From JAFLBI01 sp964616465 (GTDB lineage: Bacteria > Bacteroidota > Bacteroidia > Chitinophagales > Chitinophagaceae), in assembly GCA_964616465.1 (NCBI GenBank), contig CAZTTO010000009.1:1-64000 (forward strand): a stretch of 64,000 nt of DNA, in the 5' to 3' direction. A program made the position numbers and the translations under genes. Of the stretch, positions 43,406 to 53,024 are shown piece after piece; positions within the stretch are counted from its first letter, which is position 1, and each line of letters opens with the position of its first letter. A model generated the notes under the pieces. It saw only the letters and a program-made list of their open reading frames with translations, made no database searches and was not told the origin of the DNA.

Positions 43406-44731
43406 TTATCTAATCTTCAAAGTGATAATGGAAAACACTACGCATATCAAAGTCACAATCCAAAATCGAATAGCAATTTTATTTTCGTGGTATCCCTTTT
43501 TTTGATAGTGATGATGCAATGGACTCATTAAAAAAATTCGCCTCCCTTCTCCATATTTCTTTTTAGTGTATTTGAAATAAGAAACTTGAAGAATAACACT
43601 CAAATTTTCAACTAAGAATATTCCGCAAAAGATGGGTATTAGTAATTCTTTCCGAACAATAATTGCAAGTGAAGCAATAATACCACCAAGGGCTAAGCTT
43701 CCCGTATCACCCATAAAAACTTGTGCTGGATAAGCATTATACCATAAAAATCCAACACATGCTCCTACAAATGCACCTATAAATATGGACAGTTCACCCA
43801 AATTGGGGATATACATTATATTCAAGTAGTCTGCAAACTTATAGTTGCCACTTACGTATACAAAGACCCCTAAACAAGCTCCTATCAATGCACTCACCCC
43901 ACCTGCTAAACCATCTAATCCATCAGTGATGTTGGCACCATTAGACACTGCCGTTATAATAAAGGTTACTACCAAAATGTAAATAATCCAAGTATAAGCT
44001 TCGGCTCCTTCACCCATCCAGCTAATTAACTTACTATAGTTAAACTCATGATTTTTAACAAATGGAATAGTTGTAATTGGTGTTTTAACCCTTGCAAATT
44101 TTTTCTCTTCTCCATCAATATTTCTTACTACAAATGGTTTCGTATCAGCAATTCTTTCCCCTTCTTGCATAACCACTGTATCTGCTTTGCTACCTGCTGT
44201 TTTAATAACCTCTCTTTCTACTACTACATTATTATTAAAATAAAGTGTAGCACCAATAATAATTCCTAAACCTATTTGACCAATGATTTTAGAAATACCT
44301 GCCAGCCCATCACTATCCTTTTTCTGATAGGACTTACCTTCTTGCTGTGCACGCTTTCTAGCTCTTAGTTTTAAGTAATCATCTAAAAAACCAATTACAC
44401 CCAGCCAAACAGTGCATAACAACATTAATCTGATATACACTTTATTTAAATCTGCAAATAGAAGTGTAGGGATCAAAATTGCAAGAAGTATAATAATACC
44501 ACCCATTGTTGGTGTACCTTTTTTCTGCTGCTCCCCTTGCAATCCTAAATCCCTTACAGTTTCGCCAATCTGTTTTCGTTTTAAAAAATTGATAATCCTT
44601 CTACCATAAACTGTTGCAATAATTAACGACAACAATACTGCCATTGCAATTCTAAATGTTTGAAACTGAAATAAACCCGCACCGGGAATATCGATGTACT
44701 GTTTTAGCCAGTTAATAAGATGGTACAGCAT
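43406..44731 (-). CDS. mraY: Phospho-N-acetylmuramoyl-pentapeptide transferase
   Basis: MraY makes lipid I. About ten transmembrane helices carry the KKGTPTMGG motif (71-79), D117/D118 in FLDDYLK and D270 in the NITDGLDGLA segment. At 441 residues it is about 80 longer than E. coli MraY. The extra segment (about 166-240), rich in charged residues and inserted after a transmembrane helix, looks like an extracytoplasmic domain. Confidence 0.95.
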   Translation of the reverse strand: MLYHLINWLKQYIDIPGAGLFQFQTFRIAMAVLLSLIIATVYGRRIINFLKRKQIGETVRDLGLQGEQQKKGTPTMGGIIILLAILIPTLLFADLNKVYIRLMLLCTVWLGVIGFLDDYLKLRARKRAQQEGKSYQKKDSDGLAGISKIIGQIGLGIIIGATLYFNNNVVVEREVIKTAGSKADTVVMQEGERIADTKPFVVRNIDGEEKKFARVKTPITTIPFVKNHEFNYSKLISWMGEGAEAYTWIIYILVVTFIITAVSNGANITDGLDGLAGGVSALIGACLGVFVYVSGNYKFADYLNIMYIPNLGELSIFIGAFVGACVGFLWYNAYPAQVFMGDTGSLALGGIIASLAIIVRKELLIPIFCGIFLVENLSVILQVSYFKYTKKKYGEGRRIFLMSPLHHHYQKKGYHENKIAIRFWIVTLICVVFSIITLKIR

Positions 44732-44741
44732 AGATGTAGGT

Positions 44742-46205
44742 TTATTTTTTAAAATGTTGAATGGCTTCTTGTAAAATCATTTTATCATCAAAAGGATACT
44801 TCACACCTTGTATTTCTTGATATTTCTCATGTCCTTTTCCTGCTACTAGAATAATGTCTTCCGATTGTGCTAACTCAACTGCACGATAAATTGCATTTTT
44901 CCTATCCTCAATTATTTCGGCCTTCCTTCTGCTTGCACTATTCAAACCACCCTGCATATCATATAAAATAGCCATTGGATCTTCTGATCTAGGATTATCA
45001 CTTGTGAGAATGGATATATCACTTAACTCACACGACAACTGCGCCATGACTGGGCGTTTTGTTACATCTCTATCTCCACCGCATCCTATAACAGAAATAA
45101 CTCTTTCATGCCCCTTTCTCATTTGTTGAATTGTACGCAAAACATTTTCGAGAGCATCTGGCGTATGAGCATAATCAACAATTGTTACAATACCTGAATG
45201 ACTAACTTGATAATCAAATCTACCTTCAGCACCTTGTAAACTACTTAATGCTAGTAATGTTTTCTCTTCTTCTTCACCCAAACAAATTGAAGCTCCATAT
45301 ACTGCTAATAAGTTATATGCATTAAAATGACCAATTAATCTGAAGTAGACGTCTTTTCCATTAATTAGCATATGCAACCCATTTAAGCTACTATCTATAA
45401 CCTTACCCTTAAACGCAACTGGCTGCAATAAACTGTACGAATAATTTTGAGCGGAAGAATTTTGAAGCATTACAGCTCCTCGTTTATCATCTGCATTGGT
45501 TAGAGCGAATGCAGATGAAGAAAGATGATCAAAGAATTTTTTCTTTGCTAATATGTATGCATCAAAAGTTTGATGATAATCTAAATGATCATGTGTGATA
45601 TTAGTGAATATAGCACCAGAAAAACGTAACGCCGCAATTCTATCTTGATCAATTGCATGACTACTGCACTCCATAAATACATGGGTGCAATTTTGGTCAA
45701 CCATGAATTGTAATAACTGATTCAGCGAAACACAATCAGGCGTAGTATGTGTAGAAGGAATAATTTCCTCTCCAATTTGATTCTGAACAGTACTTATTAA
45801 ACCGCACTTATATCCAAGTTTAGTGAATAATTTAAAAAGCAACGTAGCAACAGTTGTTTTACCATTTGTACCTGTTACTCCTACAAGTTTCAGTGAATGA
45901 GATGGCTCATTGTAAAATTTGTGGGCTATATAAGCAGACCAATAACGAATATCGTTGACTTGAATGTAAGTAACCTCAGAACTAAAATGATCTAACTGCT
46001 TTTCATGAAGAATAATTGTTGCTCCCAATGCAATTGCTGAGTCAATAAATGTATGACCATCAGCCTTAGTTCCCGGTAAAGCAAAAAATAGAAAATCTTG
46101 CCTAACATCTCTTGAATTAATAGCAATTCCCTTTACTTCACGAAGAAGGCTTCCTCGCGTTTCTTTAACATCAACATGCTGAATAATATGGTCTATTCGT
46201 TTCAT
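44742..46205 (-). CDS. murE: UDP-MurNAc-tripeptide synthetase, DAP-adding type
   Basis: MurE adds the third residue of the stem peptide. The 487-residue ligase has ATP loop GTNGKTT (112-118), HDHLDYH (205-211) and a lysine-rich segment carrying the probable carbamylated Lys (221-223). DNPR at 403-406 is the signature of meso-diaminopimelate specificity rather than L-lysine. Its ATG overlaps the ftsI stop (TAATG). No murF gene lies between it and mraY. Confidence 0.96.
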   Translation of the reverse strand: MKRIDHIIQHVDVKETRGSLLREVKGIAINSRDVRQDFLFFALPGTKADGHTFIDSAIALGATIILHEKQLDHFSSEVTYIQVNDIRYWSAYIAHKFYNEPSHSLKLVGVTGTNGKTTVATLLFKLFTKLGYKCGLISTVQNQIGEEIIPSTHTTPDCVSLNQLLQFMVDQNCTHVFMECSSHAIDQDRIAALRFSGAIFTNITHDHLDYHQTFDAYILAKKKFFDHLSSSAFALTNADDKRGAVMLQNSSAQNYSYSLLQPVAFKGKVIDSSLNGLHMLINGKDVYFRLIGHFNAYNLLAVYGASICLGEEEEKTLLALSSLQGAEGRFDYQVSHSGIVTIVDYAHTPDALENVLRTIQQMRKGHERVISVIGCGGDRDVTKRPVMAQLSCELSDISILTSDNPRSEDPMAILYDMQGGLNSASRRKAEIIEDRKNAIYRAVELAQSEDIILVAGKGHEKYQEIQGVKYPFDDKMILQEAIQHFKK

Positions 46206-48346
46206 TAGGGTTGAAGTGTTAATTGAATGCTATTACCTTTTTTTACGGTTGTTCCTGGATCAAGAGATTGTGCAATAACTTTTCCCCTACCTACAACTTT
46301 AACTTGAAGTCCTATTTCCTCACATAAATAAATGGCATCTTTCAAGCCTAAACCTTTTAGAACCGGAACTTGATTTTGGTTTACAGATAACCTACTTAAT
46401 TGGCTTTTCTTATTCAGAGTATGCACTGTAATCCACTCGGCAGCAGCACCAGATTGATCTGTAACTGGCAGAGCAAGCTGACGCATTAAAGTAGTTACAT
46501 CATCTTTATGTCCTGAAAAATAGATTTGGTTACTATCTAATTTAGAAATAGAAGCAGTTTTTGCATTTCCAAAAACATATGAAGTGTACAATCGGTCTGC
46601 TATTTTTTTAAAAACTGGCCCTGCGACTGAAGCACCATAAAATAATGTAGCTTGTGGCTTGTTTTTTATAACTACTACAATTGTGTATTGCGGGTTATCT
46701 GCAGGGAAATATCCAGCAAAAGAAGACTGATAAATTTTATCAGCATAACCCCTAACACCATCTGCAACAAGTGCGGTACCCGTTTTACCAGCTACAGTAT
46801 ATGGGGCATTTTTGAATAATTGGTATCCTGTTGATCCTGGAGAAGCACAAGCACCAAGTAAGGCCTTATGTAATTGCTCAACTGTAGGTTTACTACAAAT
46901 TTTTTCAGAAAGAACTTCTGGAGCTATTGTATTAATTACAATTCCTTCTTCTGAAATTGTATTTACAAGATAGGGACGCAACATTTTCCCACCATTTGCT
47001 ACAGCATTATATAGCATGGCTGTTTGAAGTGGAGAAACTTTTAACCCATATCCAAAACTCATCCATGGCAACGTTGTGCCACTCCAGAATTTACTTCCTG
47101 GTTTTATTATTAATGGATTTCTTTCTCCCAACAAATCAATTCCAGTAAGCGTATCCATACGCATGCGATGCAAATGCTGGAAGTAAGCAGACGGCTGTCT
47201 GCCATAATGTTTTGAAATTAATTTAGCCATTCCAACATTAGAACTAAACTCAAAAGCTTGCTGAACAGTCACTTCATTTTTTCCATGACGCTCACTATCA
47301 AATACTGTTCTATTTCCTACCTGCCAACTTCCTCCTTCCAAATTCACAACTTGCTTTAAATCTATTTTTCGATCTTCTAGTAAAGCCATTAAAGTTGCAA
47401 GCTTAAACGTTGATCCGGGTTCAGAAGGATTAATTGCGTAATTAAAATTTTCAGAATATGAACCGTCTCTATTTCTCCCAAGATTTGCAATTGCTTTAAT
47501 TTTTCCTGTCTTTACCTCCATAACTATTGCACATCCGTGTTCTGCTTCATTTTGAACCACCATATCCATCAAAGCATTTTCCGTAACTTCTTGAATAAAA
47601 ACATCCAGGTTGGTTATAATATCTTTTCCAGATTGTGGCTCTATATCATTTTGATCACTTACTGGAACCAAAACTCCTCCTGCAATTTTCCTCATCAACC
47701 TTTTACCTGTAACTCCTTTTAAAATTGAATCATACTTCATTTCTAATCCAACTTTAAATGCATCTCTTGCTAACCCAATTGTTCTAAAAGCCAACATCTC
47801 ATAGGGATTCTTACGAATGCTTCTTTCCTCAGCAATAAATCCACTTTTGTTTCTACCCATTCTTATAAGCGGAAACTCTTGCATAGCTTGATATTCGCGG
47901 TAAGAAACTTTCTTCCTAAACGAATAGTAACGCAACTTCTTCTTGAATCCATCTTGTAAAATTCTCTTATAACCTGCCTGAGATTCGTCTTTAAATAATT
48001 TTGATAAATGCCATGCAAGTGAATCTACATGAGCTCTGAACAATTGTCCATTTTTTGCACGCAAGCCTTCTGTATTAAAGTCAATATAGATATCAAATTG
48101 CGGTATGCTTGTACTAAGCATTTGTCCATCTTCACTATAAATTGTTCCCCTTTCTGCTTCAATGTCTACCACTTTCAATCGAAGACTATCACTTAATGAA
48201 CGCCAATATTTCCCTTCAACCTGCTGAATGTAAAAAGCTTTACCCAAAATCACCAGCACCCCAATAATCATTAGGATATAGGTTAGGTAAACCCTCCATA
48301 ATATATCGCGTTTCACATCCATAGGGTAGGTCGAATTATTTTTCAC
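46205..48346 (-). CDS. ftsI: Penicillin-binding protein 3/FtsI-like transpeptidase with PASTA domain
   Basis: A 713-residue class B PBP, the septal DD-transpeptidase. One signal-anchor helix (about 19-38) is followed by the pedestal domain (about 55-225) and transpeptidase domain. The active-site motifs are S312-T-F-K315, SSN (368-370) and KTG (521-523). A single PASTA domain (about 655-713) ends the protein, as in many Bacteroidota and Gram-positive PBPs but not in E. coli FtsI. It overlaps ftsL by 11 bases and murE by one. Confidence 0.95.
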   Translation of the reverse strand: MKNNSTYPMDVKRDILWRVYLTYILMIIGVLVILGKAFYIQQVEGKYWRSLSDSLRLKVVDIEAERGTIYSEDGQMLSTSIPQFDIYIDFNTEGLRAKNGQLFRAHVDSLAWHLSKLFKDESQAGYKRILQDGFKKKLRYYSFRKKVSYREYQAMQEFPLIRMGRNKSGFIAEERSIRKNPYEMLAFRTIGLARDAFKVGLEMKYDSILKGVTGKRLMRKIAGGVLVPVSDQNDIEPQSGKDIITNLDVFIQEVTENALMDMVVQNEAEHGCAIVMEVKTGKIKAIANLGRNRDGSYSENFNYAINPSEPGSTFKLATLMALLEDRKIDLKQVVNLEGGSWQVGNRTVFDSERHGKNEVTVQQAFEFSSNVGMAKLISKHYGRQPSAYFQHLHRMRMDTLTGIDLLGERNPLIIKPGSKFWSGTTLPWMSFGYGLKVSPLQTAMLYNAVANGGKMLRPYLVNTISEEGIVINTIAPEVLSEKICSKPTVEQLHKALLGACASPGSTGYQLFKNAPYTVAGKTGTALVADGVRGYADKIYQSSFAGYFPADNPQYTIVVVIKNKPQATLFYGASVAGPVFKKIADRLYTSYVFGNAKTASISKLDSNQIYFSGHKDDVTTLMRQLALPVTDQSGAAAEWITVHTLNKKSQLSRLSVNQNQVPVLKGLGLKDAIYLCEEIGLQVKVVGRGKVIAQSLDPGTTVKKGNSIQLTLQP

Positions 48347-48662
48347 GTACCAATCGTCGAGGACTCACATCAGATGGCTGCAATTGTAATGGAGCAACTG
48401 ATTTCTGAATTTGCGCTTCCTGCGATTTATACATGACTTCACTCTTCAGTGTTTTATATTCAAACTGGAGAGATTTTAATTCTTGGGTAGTACGGTTAAT
48501 ATCTCTTATTACTTTATCTGCTTGATGACCATTGGCTATGTATACTATCGCCAACACACTCAAAAACAAAAAAAATAGTGCATGATCCACTATCCACTGA
48601 TACGAAAACAATCGCTTCAGAGGCTTAACAGGATTGACACGTTTTTTTTGTACAGACTCCAT
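48336..48662 (-). CDS. FtsL-like bitopic division protein
   Basis: A 108-residue protein from the ATG at 48662. A short basic N-terminus precedes one transmembrane helix (about 25-44 of this reading) and a periplasmic helix predicted as coiled coil (about 50-88). Topology and position between rsmH and ftsI match FtsL, which pairs with FtsB to activate FtsWI. Sequence is too divergent for a direct match. An in-frame start at 48686 would overlap rsmH. Confidence 0.78.
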   Translation of the reverse strand: MESVQKKRVNPVKPLKRLFSYQWIVDHALFFLFLSVLAIVYIANGHQADKVIRDINRTTQELKSLQFEYKTLKSEVMYKSQEAQIQKSVAPLQLQPSDVSPRRLVREK

Positions 48663-48669
48663 AATAATT

Positions 48670-49593
48670 TTATAATCTTTCAGCAACCCTTAGCTTGGCA
48701 CTTCTGCTTCGCGGGTTATTTTTCAATTCTTCTTGTTTGGGCTCAATTGGTTTTTTATGCACCAACTGAAAAACTTTTTCTTTTGCGCCAATTGCAAAAG
48801 GATTTTCATTTTCTTGCTCCCATGTTCCTGCCCTTAAAAACTGTTTAACTAAGCGATCTTCCAAGGAATGAAAGGTTATAAATGCCACTCTTCCATGCTT
48901 ACACAATACTGAAGGCAATTGCTCTAATAATTCTTTCAATGCCCCCAATTCATCATTCACCTCAATTCTTAAAGCTTGAAAAACCTGAGCTAAGTATTTA
49001 TTAGGATTCCCTTTAACCACTGATGACAGAACTGCTTTTAACTGACCAATAGTTTGAATAGGTGATGCCATTCTGCTTGCCACCAAGTGCTTTGCAAGAG
49101 TTTTTGCATTGGTCACCTCTCCATACCTACTGAACATTTCCTGTAACGCTTGCTCTGAATAGGTTTGCACCACTTCTGCAGCAGTTAATTCTCTTCGCTG
49201 ATCCATTCTCATATCAAGCGGACCCTCAAAACGAATGGAGAACCCCCTACTTCCTTCATCAAACTGGTGACTACTCACACCTAAATCGGCCAGAACTCCG
49301 TCTACACAATCAATACCATGCAATTTTAAAAAGCGAGACAGATGCTTAAAATTGTGTGGTACAAAAATGATACGAGCATCTTCAGGTAAATTCTTTGCCG
49401 CATAAGCATCTTGATCGAAAGCCACCAACTTTCCTTTAGGAGATAAACGACTAAGAATTGCTTTTGTATGGCCAGCTCCACCTAAAGTGCAATCAACATA
49501 AATTCCATCTGGACGAATAGCCAAAGCCTCTACAGCCTCCTGCAACATGACCGGTATATGGTAGCTGCTTGGGGAGCTTTGCTCGCTATTCAT
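48670..49593 (-). CDS. rsmH: 16S rRNA (cytosine-1402-N4)-methyltransferase
   Basis: RsmH (formerly MraW) methylates C1402 in the decoding centre. The 307-residue protein shows the N-terminal YHIPVMLQEAVEAL, SAM motif DCTLGGAGHT (about 34-43), DLGVSSHQFDE and the C-terminal SLEDRLVK segment. It overlaps mraZ by eight bases. Confidence 0.96.
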   Translation of the reverse strand: MNSEQSSPSSYHIPVMLQEAVEALAIRPDGIYVDCTLGGAGHTKAILSRLSPKGKLVAFDQDAYAAKNLPEDARIIFVPHNFKHLSRFLKLHGIDCVDGVLADLGVSSHQFDEGSRGFSIRFEGPLDMRMDQRRELTAAEVVQTYSEQALQEMFSRYGEVTNAKTLAKHLVASRMASPIQTIGQLKAVLSSVVKGNPNKYLAQVFQALRIEVNDELGALKELLEQLPSVLCKHGRVAFITFHSLEDRLVKQFLRAGTWEQENENPFAIGAKEKVFQLVHKKPIEPKQEELKNNPRSRSAKLRVAERL

Positions 49594-50059
49594 CTGTTGA
49601 CTTTTTAGGTGCCTGATTCTCAGCCATTACTTCACCAGCCAGGTCGCTAAATGCCTCAGGGGAGAAGTCTTCAAAGAGCTGTTTGTATTTGGCAGCATCC
49701 CAGATTTCAATTTTATCTAGCGCCGCCACCAAAATGATATCCTTTTGCAAACCCGCAAATTCTTTTAAAGTAGGCGGCAACAATAAACGCCCAGCTGTAT
49801 CTAATTCCACTTCTGTTGCACCACCTAAGAACTGCCTGCGAAAAGCACGTACTTTTGGGTCAAAATCATTTAAACGATTAATTCTCTGTATGATAGGCTC
49901 CCAACTTTTTTGTGGATACAATGCAAGGCATTTTTCGAAGCCCCTACTGATGACAAACTTTACGTCTGCCTCAGTCAGTTGCTTACGGAAGCCCGAGGGC
50001 AACAAAAAGCGCCCCTTTGCATCCAGTGTAGCCTCATATTCACCAAGAAAACCAATCAT
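49586..50059 (-). CDS. mraZ: Transcriptional regulator MraZ
   Basis: MraZ is a dimer of SpoVT/AbrB-like folds that binds TGGGN repeats upstream of dcw in other bacteria. From the ATG at 50059 it has 157 residues and begins MIGFLGEYEATLDAKGRFLLP; two DxxGR/xxxPxxxR half-motifs are visible. It is the first gene of the cluster. A longer in-frame extension to 50149 would cover the promoter region and is not favoured. Confidence 0.93.
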   Translation of the reverse strand: MIGFLGEYEATLDAKGRFLLPSGFRKQLTEADVKFVISRGFEKCLALYPQKSWEPIIQRINRLNDFDPKVRAFRRQFLGGATEVELDTAGRLLLPPTLKEFAGLQKDIILVAALDKIEIWDAAKYKQLFEDFSPEAFSDLAGEVMAENQAPKKSTDE

Positions 50060-50101
50060 AGAATAAAATTTCCCCTTTATTGACACAAAATAACACTTTT
50101 T

Positions 50102-50118
50102 CCCACTTTTAACCCCAC
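50102..50118 (-). promoter_or_regulatory. Possible MraZ-binding repeats upstream of mraZ
   Basis: Two GTGGG units on the minus strand (50102-50106 and 50113-50118) lie 43-59 bases before the mraZ ATG. The TGGGN units are about 12 bases apart rather than the 10 reported for E. coli operators, so this is tentative. Confidence 0.3.
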
Positions 50119-50331
50119 TTTCGGGCTTTTGTATTTTTCCACAGAACAAATGCAGTCAAAAGCCAATACAGACTTGACTTTCGTCAATTTTTACCTATTA
50201 CGGGTGTTAACGGAGTGTGAATAGCTGTGGATAAGTGCTTTTTTGTCTGAATAATCTGTGAATACATGGTGCATATAGCTAGCTGGAATAAGAAATTGGA
50301 TTTATTAAGACAGTAAATCAATATACCGAAT

Positions 50332-50339
50332 TAGCTTTG
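50332..50339 (+). promoter_or_regulatory. -7 promoter box of queA
   Basis: TAGCTTTG exactly fits TAnnTTTG and ends six bases before the ATG at 50346. The predicted transcript starts at the initiation codon (leaderless). Confidence 0.5.
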
Positions 50340-50345
50340 CAGCCC

Positions 50346-51596
50346 ATGAAAACGAATAGTAGACCTGAGGAAGTAGATATACGTAACTTTTCTTATGAGC
50401 TTCCAGATGAAAAAATAGCTAGGTTCCCTTTAGAACAGCGCGATTCTAGCAAACTCTTGATCTATTCAGATCATGTTATTGAATCTTCATTTTATTATAA
50501 GCTTGACAGCCATTTACCTGATAATAGTTTATTAATCTTTAACGATACAAAAGTGGTGGAAGCCCGCTTACTTTTTAAGAAGGAAAGTGGTGGACAAATT
50601 GAGATTTTTTGCTTAGAACCTGCTGAAATGTATGCAGATATTACTTCGGCAATGCTAACCAAAGGGGAAGTATTCTGGAAGTGCTTGGTTGGTGGAGCAA
50701 AAAAGTGGAAGTCGGGGTTTCTTGAAAGAGAAGTGGTGTGCGAAGGACAACAATTACTTATACAAGCGGAGAAAATTGAACAGCGAAATGATTACTTTAT
50801 CATTCGCTTTAGTTGGAATGAAAAACAAAGAAGCTTTGCTGAAATACTTCATTTAGCTGGAATTATTCCTTTACCTCCTTACTTAAAAAGAGTTGCTGAA
50901 GAAAGTGACCAAATTCGTTATCAAACCGTCTATGCTAATATTGAAGGGTCGGTAGCTGCTCCAACAGCTGGATTACATTTTACAGAGGATTTACTTAAGA
51001 AGATAGAAGCGAAAGGAATACAAAAAAAATTTGTAACGCTGCATGTTGGTGCAGGTACTTTTAAACCTGTTACTTCTGAAAAATTACAGGATCATGAAAT
51101 GCATGCGGAATTTATTGATGTTTCTATTGAATTTATTGCTTCATTAATCAATCATTCTGGACCCATTATTCCCGTTGGAACAACATCATTAAGAACCATT
51201 GAAACACTCTACTGGATGGGAGTGAAAGCTGCAAAACTATCAAGCGCAGATCTTGGTGCTATTTGTATTCAACAGTGGGATGCTTATGATTGGGCAGATA
51301 ATGCTATTACAAAAAATGAGGCGTTAGCACATCTAGTAAAATGGATGAATAGACAAAATATTACGAGAATTATTTGTAAAACACAATTGCTCATTGCTCC
51401 AGGTTATGAGCTTAGAGTGGCTGATGCAATCATTACAAACTTCCATCAACCACAATCGACTTTATTATTACTCGTACATGCCTTTGTTGGTGAAGAGTGG
51501 AAGACTATTTATAATTATGCACTAAAGAACAATTTTAGGTTCTTAAGTTATGGTGATGGATCACTTCTTTGGAAGCATTCTAAAGTATCTGTTTAA
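50346..51596 (+). CDS. queA: S-adenosylmethionine:tRNA ribosyltransferase-isomerase
   Basis: QueA transfers ribose from SAM to preQ1 in tRNA during queuosine synthesis. The 416-residue protein has FSYELPDEKIARFP at the N-terminus, SVAAPTAGLHFT in the middle and NFHQPQSTLLLL near the end. ATG 50346 is chosen over an in-frame TTG at 50337 because the -7 box lies between them. The 3' end overlaps the convergent sensor kinase by 17 bases. No other queuosine gene is in the window. Confidence 0.95.
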   Translation: MKTNSRPEEVDIRNFSYELPDEKIARFPLEQRDSSKLLIYSDHVIESSFYYKLDSHLPDNSLLIFNDTKVVEARLLFKKESGGQIEIFCLEPAEMYADITSAMLTKGEVFWKCLVGGAKKWKSGFLEREVVCEGQQLLIQAEKIEQRNDYFIIRFSWNEKQRSFAEILHLAGIIPLPPYLKRVAEESDQIRYQTVYANIEGSVAAPTAGLHFTEDLLKKIEAKGIQKKFVTLHVGAGTFKPVTSEKLQDHEMHAEFIDVSIEFIASLINHSGPIIPVGTTSLRTIETLYWMGVKAAKLSSADLGAICIQQWDAYDWADNAITKNEALAHLVKWMNRQNITRIICKTQLLIAPGYELRVADAIITNFHQPQSTLLLLVHAFVGEEWKTIYNYALKNNFRFLSYGDGSLLWKHSKVSV

Positions 51597-52917
51597 TAAC
51601 GGGAACTGATAGTGTAAATACACTCCCTTTTCCTAAAATACTTTCTGCTTTTATATTACCCTTATGTGCATCTATAACAGACTTAACATAGCTCATGCCT
51701 AATCCAAAGCCTTTTACATTATGTACATTTCCTGTATGTGCACGATAAAACTTTTCAAATACCCTACGTACACTTTCTTTCGACATACCAATTCCCTTAT
51801 CCTCAATTCTAATTTGAAGACGATCTTGAATTACAGATGTTTGAATAGAAATATGAATGGATCCTTCTTTTGAATATTTAATGGCATTATCAATTAAATT
51901 AGAAAGCATATTGGTAAAGTGATTTTCATCTACTTCAATATTCGAGTATTCTGCGTTTAATTTCAAAACCACTTCTCCTTTCTTTTCTTCTAATTGAAGT
52001 TTATAATTTGAAAGAGCCTTCTGAATAATATCGTGAGCATTACAAACCCTTAAATCAAGTTTCAATTCTTGCTTTTCCAGTAAAGCAGCTTGTAGAATTG
52101 TTTCTACATGCTTATTCATTCTTTTATTTTCTTCTTTAATGATTCCACTGAAATAATCCATTTTTATTTTGTCTTGCTGCACTCGTTCATTTTTTAAAGC
52201 ATCAACCGCAAGGGAAATAGTTGCTAGTGGCGTTTTTAATTCGTGGGTCATGTTATTAATGAAATCGGTTTTGATTTCACTTAACTTTTTTTGGTTCATC
52301 AACGCCCGAACGGTTATATAAAAGGCTGCTATAATTACCAGCATGAATAAAACTGCACCCATAAAAACCCAACGTACAGATTCCCATACAGAGAGTTGAA
52401 AGTCTTCTACAACAACAATTAATTTCTCTGCCTCAAACATTCCTTCAAAAAAAGAACCCGATTCTGGAACAATTAAAGAAATGAAATGCCTATTATTCAA
52501 AGTATCCCAATATGCAGATTCAAAATTGGGCGTATACATTTCAAAATCGCCCTCCCCAGTAATTACAGCAAAATCATAAGAAACCTCATCAAGCTCTCGT
52601 TCATGAAATGCGCGTCTGAGCTTTGCTGCTACTTCCTGTCTTGAGTATTTTTCTTTTACAGAGGGAGGTCGCATCATTTTGAAGGAGAAATCTCCCAATC
52701 GCAACCCCCTTAATCGAGGAAGCTGCATAGCTGGATTACTAGAATAAACACCTTCACTTAACGATTGAGACACTACATAACAAGCCTGATTAACTTTATC
52801 TTTAAGTTGATTCTCTCTAACAGTTAATAAACTTTTAAACCACGATAACTGTACCCAAATCAGTCCAAACAACGATAAGGTTATTAAAACCACTATTAAG
52901 GGAAAAGTGCGCTTCAT
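51580..52917 (-). CDS. Two-component sensor histidine kinase, orphan in this window
   Basis: From the ATG at 52917 the protein has 445 residues: transmembrane helix 1 (about 5-24), a periplasmic sensor of roughly 160 residues, helix 2 (about 185-208), then HisKA with the H-box THELKTPLATIS and an HATPase_c domain containing N, DKGIGM and GFGLGMSYVK boxes. No HAMP or PAS domain was evident. No response regulator is adjacent. It overlaps queA at the 3' end. Confidence 0.9.
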   Translation of the reverse strand: MKRTFPLIVVLITLSLFGLIWVQLSWFKSLLTVRENQLKDKVNQACYVVSQSLSEGVYSSNPAMQLPRLRGLRLGDFSFKMMRPPSVKEKYSRQEVAAKLRRAFHERELDEVSYDFAVITGEGDFEMYTPNFESAYWDTLNNRHFISLIVPESGSFFEGMFEAEKLIVVVEDFQLSVWESVRWVFMGAVLFMLVIIAAFYITVRALMNQKKLSEIKTDFINNMTHELKTPLATISLAVDALKNERVQQDKIKMDYFSGIIKEENKRMNKHVETILQAALLEKQELKLDLRVCNAHDIIQKALSNYKLQLEEKKGEVVLKLNAEYSNIEVDENHFTNMLSNLIDNAIKYSKEGSIHISIQTSVIQDRLQIRIEDKGIGMSKESVRRVFEKFYRAHTGNVHNVKGFGLGMSYVKSVIDAHKGNIKAESILGKGSVFTLSVPVIKQIL

Positions 52918-53024
52918 TGTAACAAAGATAACAGCGAAATAGCTTCTCAATTGCAGATAGGAAATTTGTGCTTGTTTTTTAACGGGGCTTTCTCAAAAAT
53001 TGAAAACATTGTATATTGTGATAC

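Noticed and set aside
44742..46205. Lysine-adding MurE
   Set aside because: The DNPR motif (403-406) is characteristic of the meso-diaminopimelate-adding enzymes.
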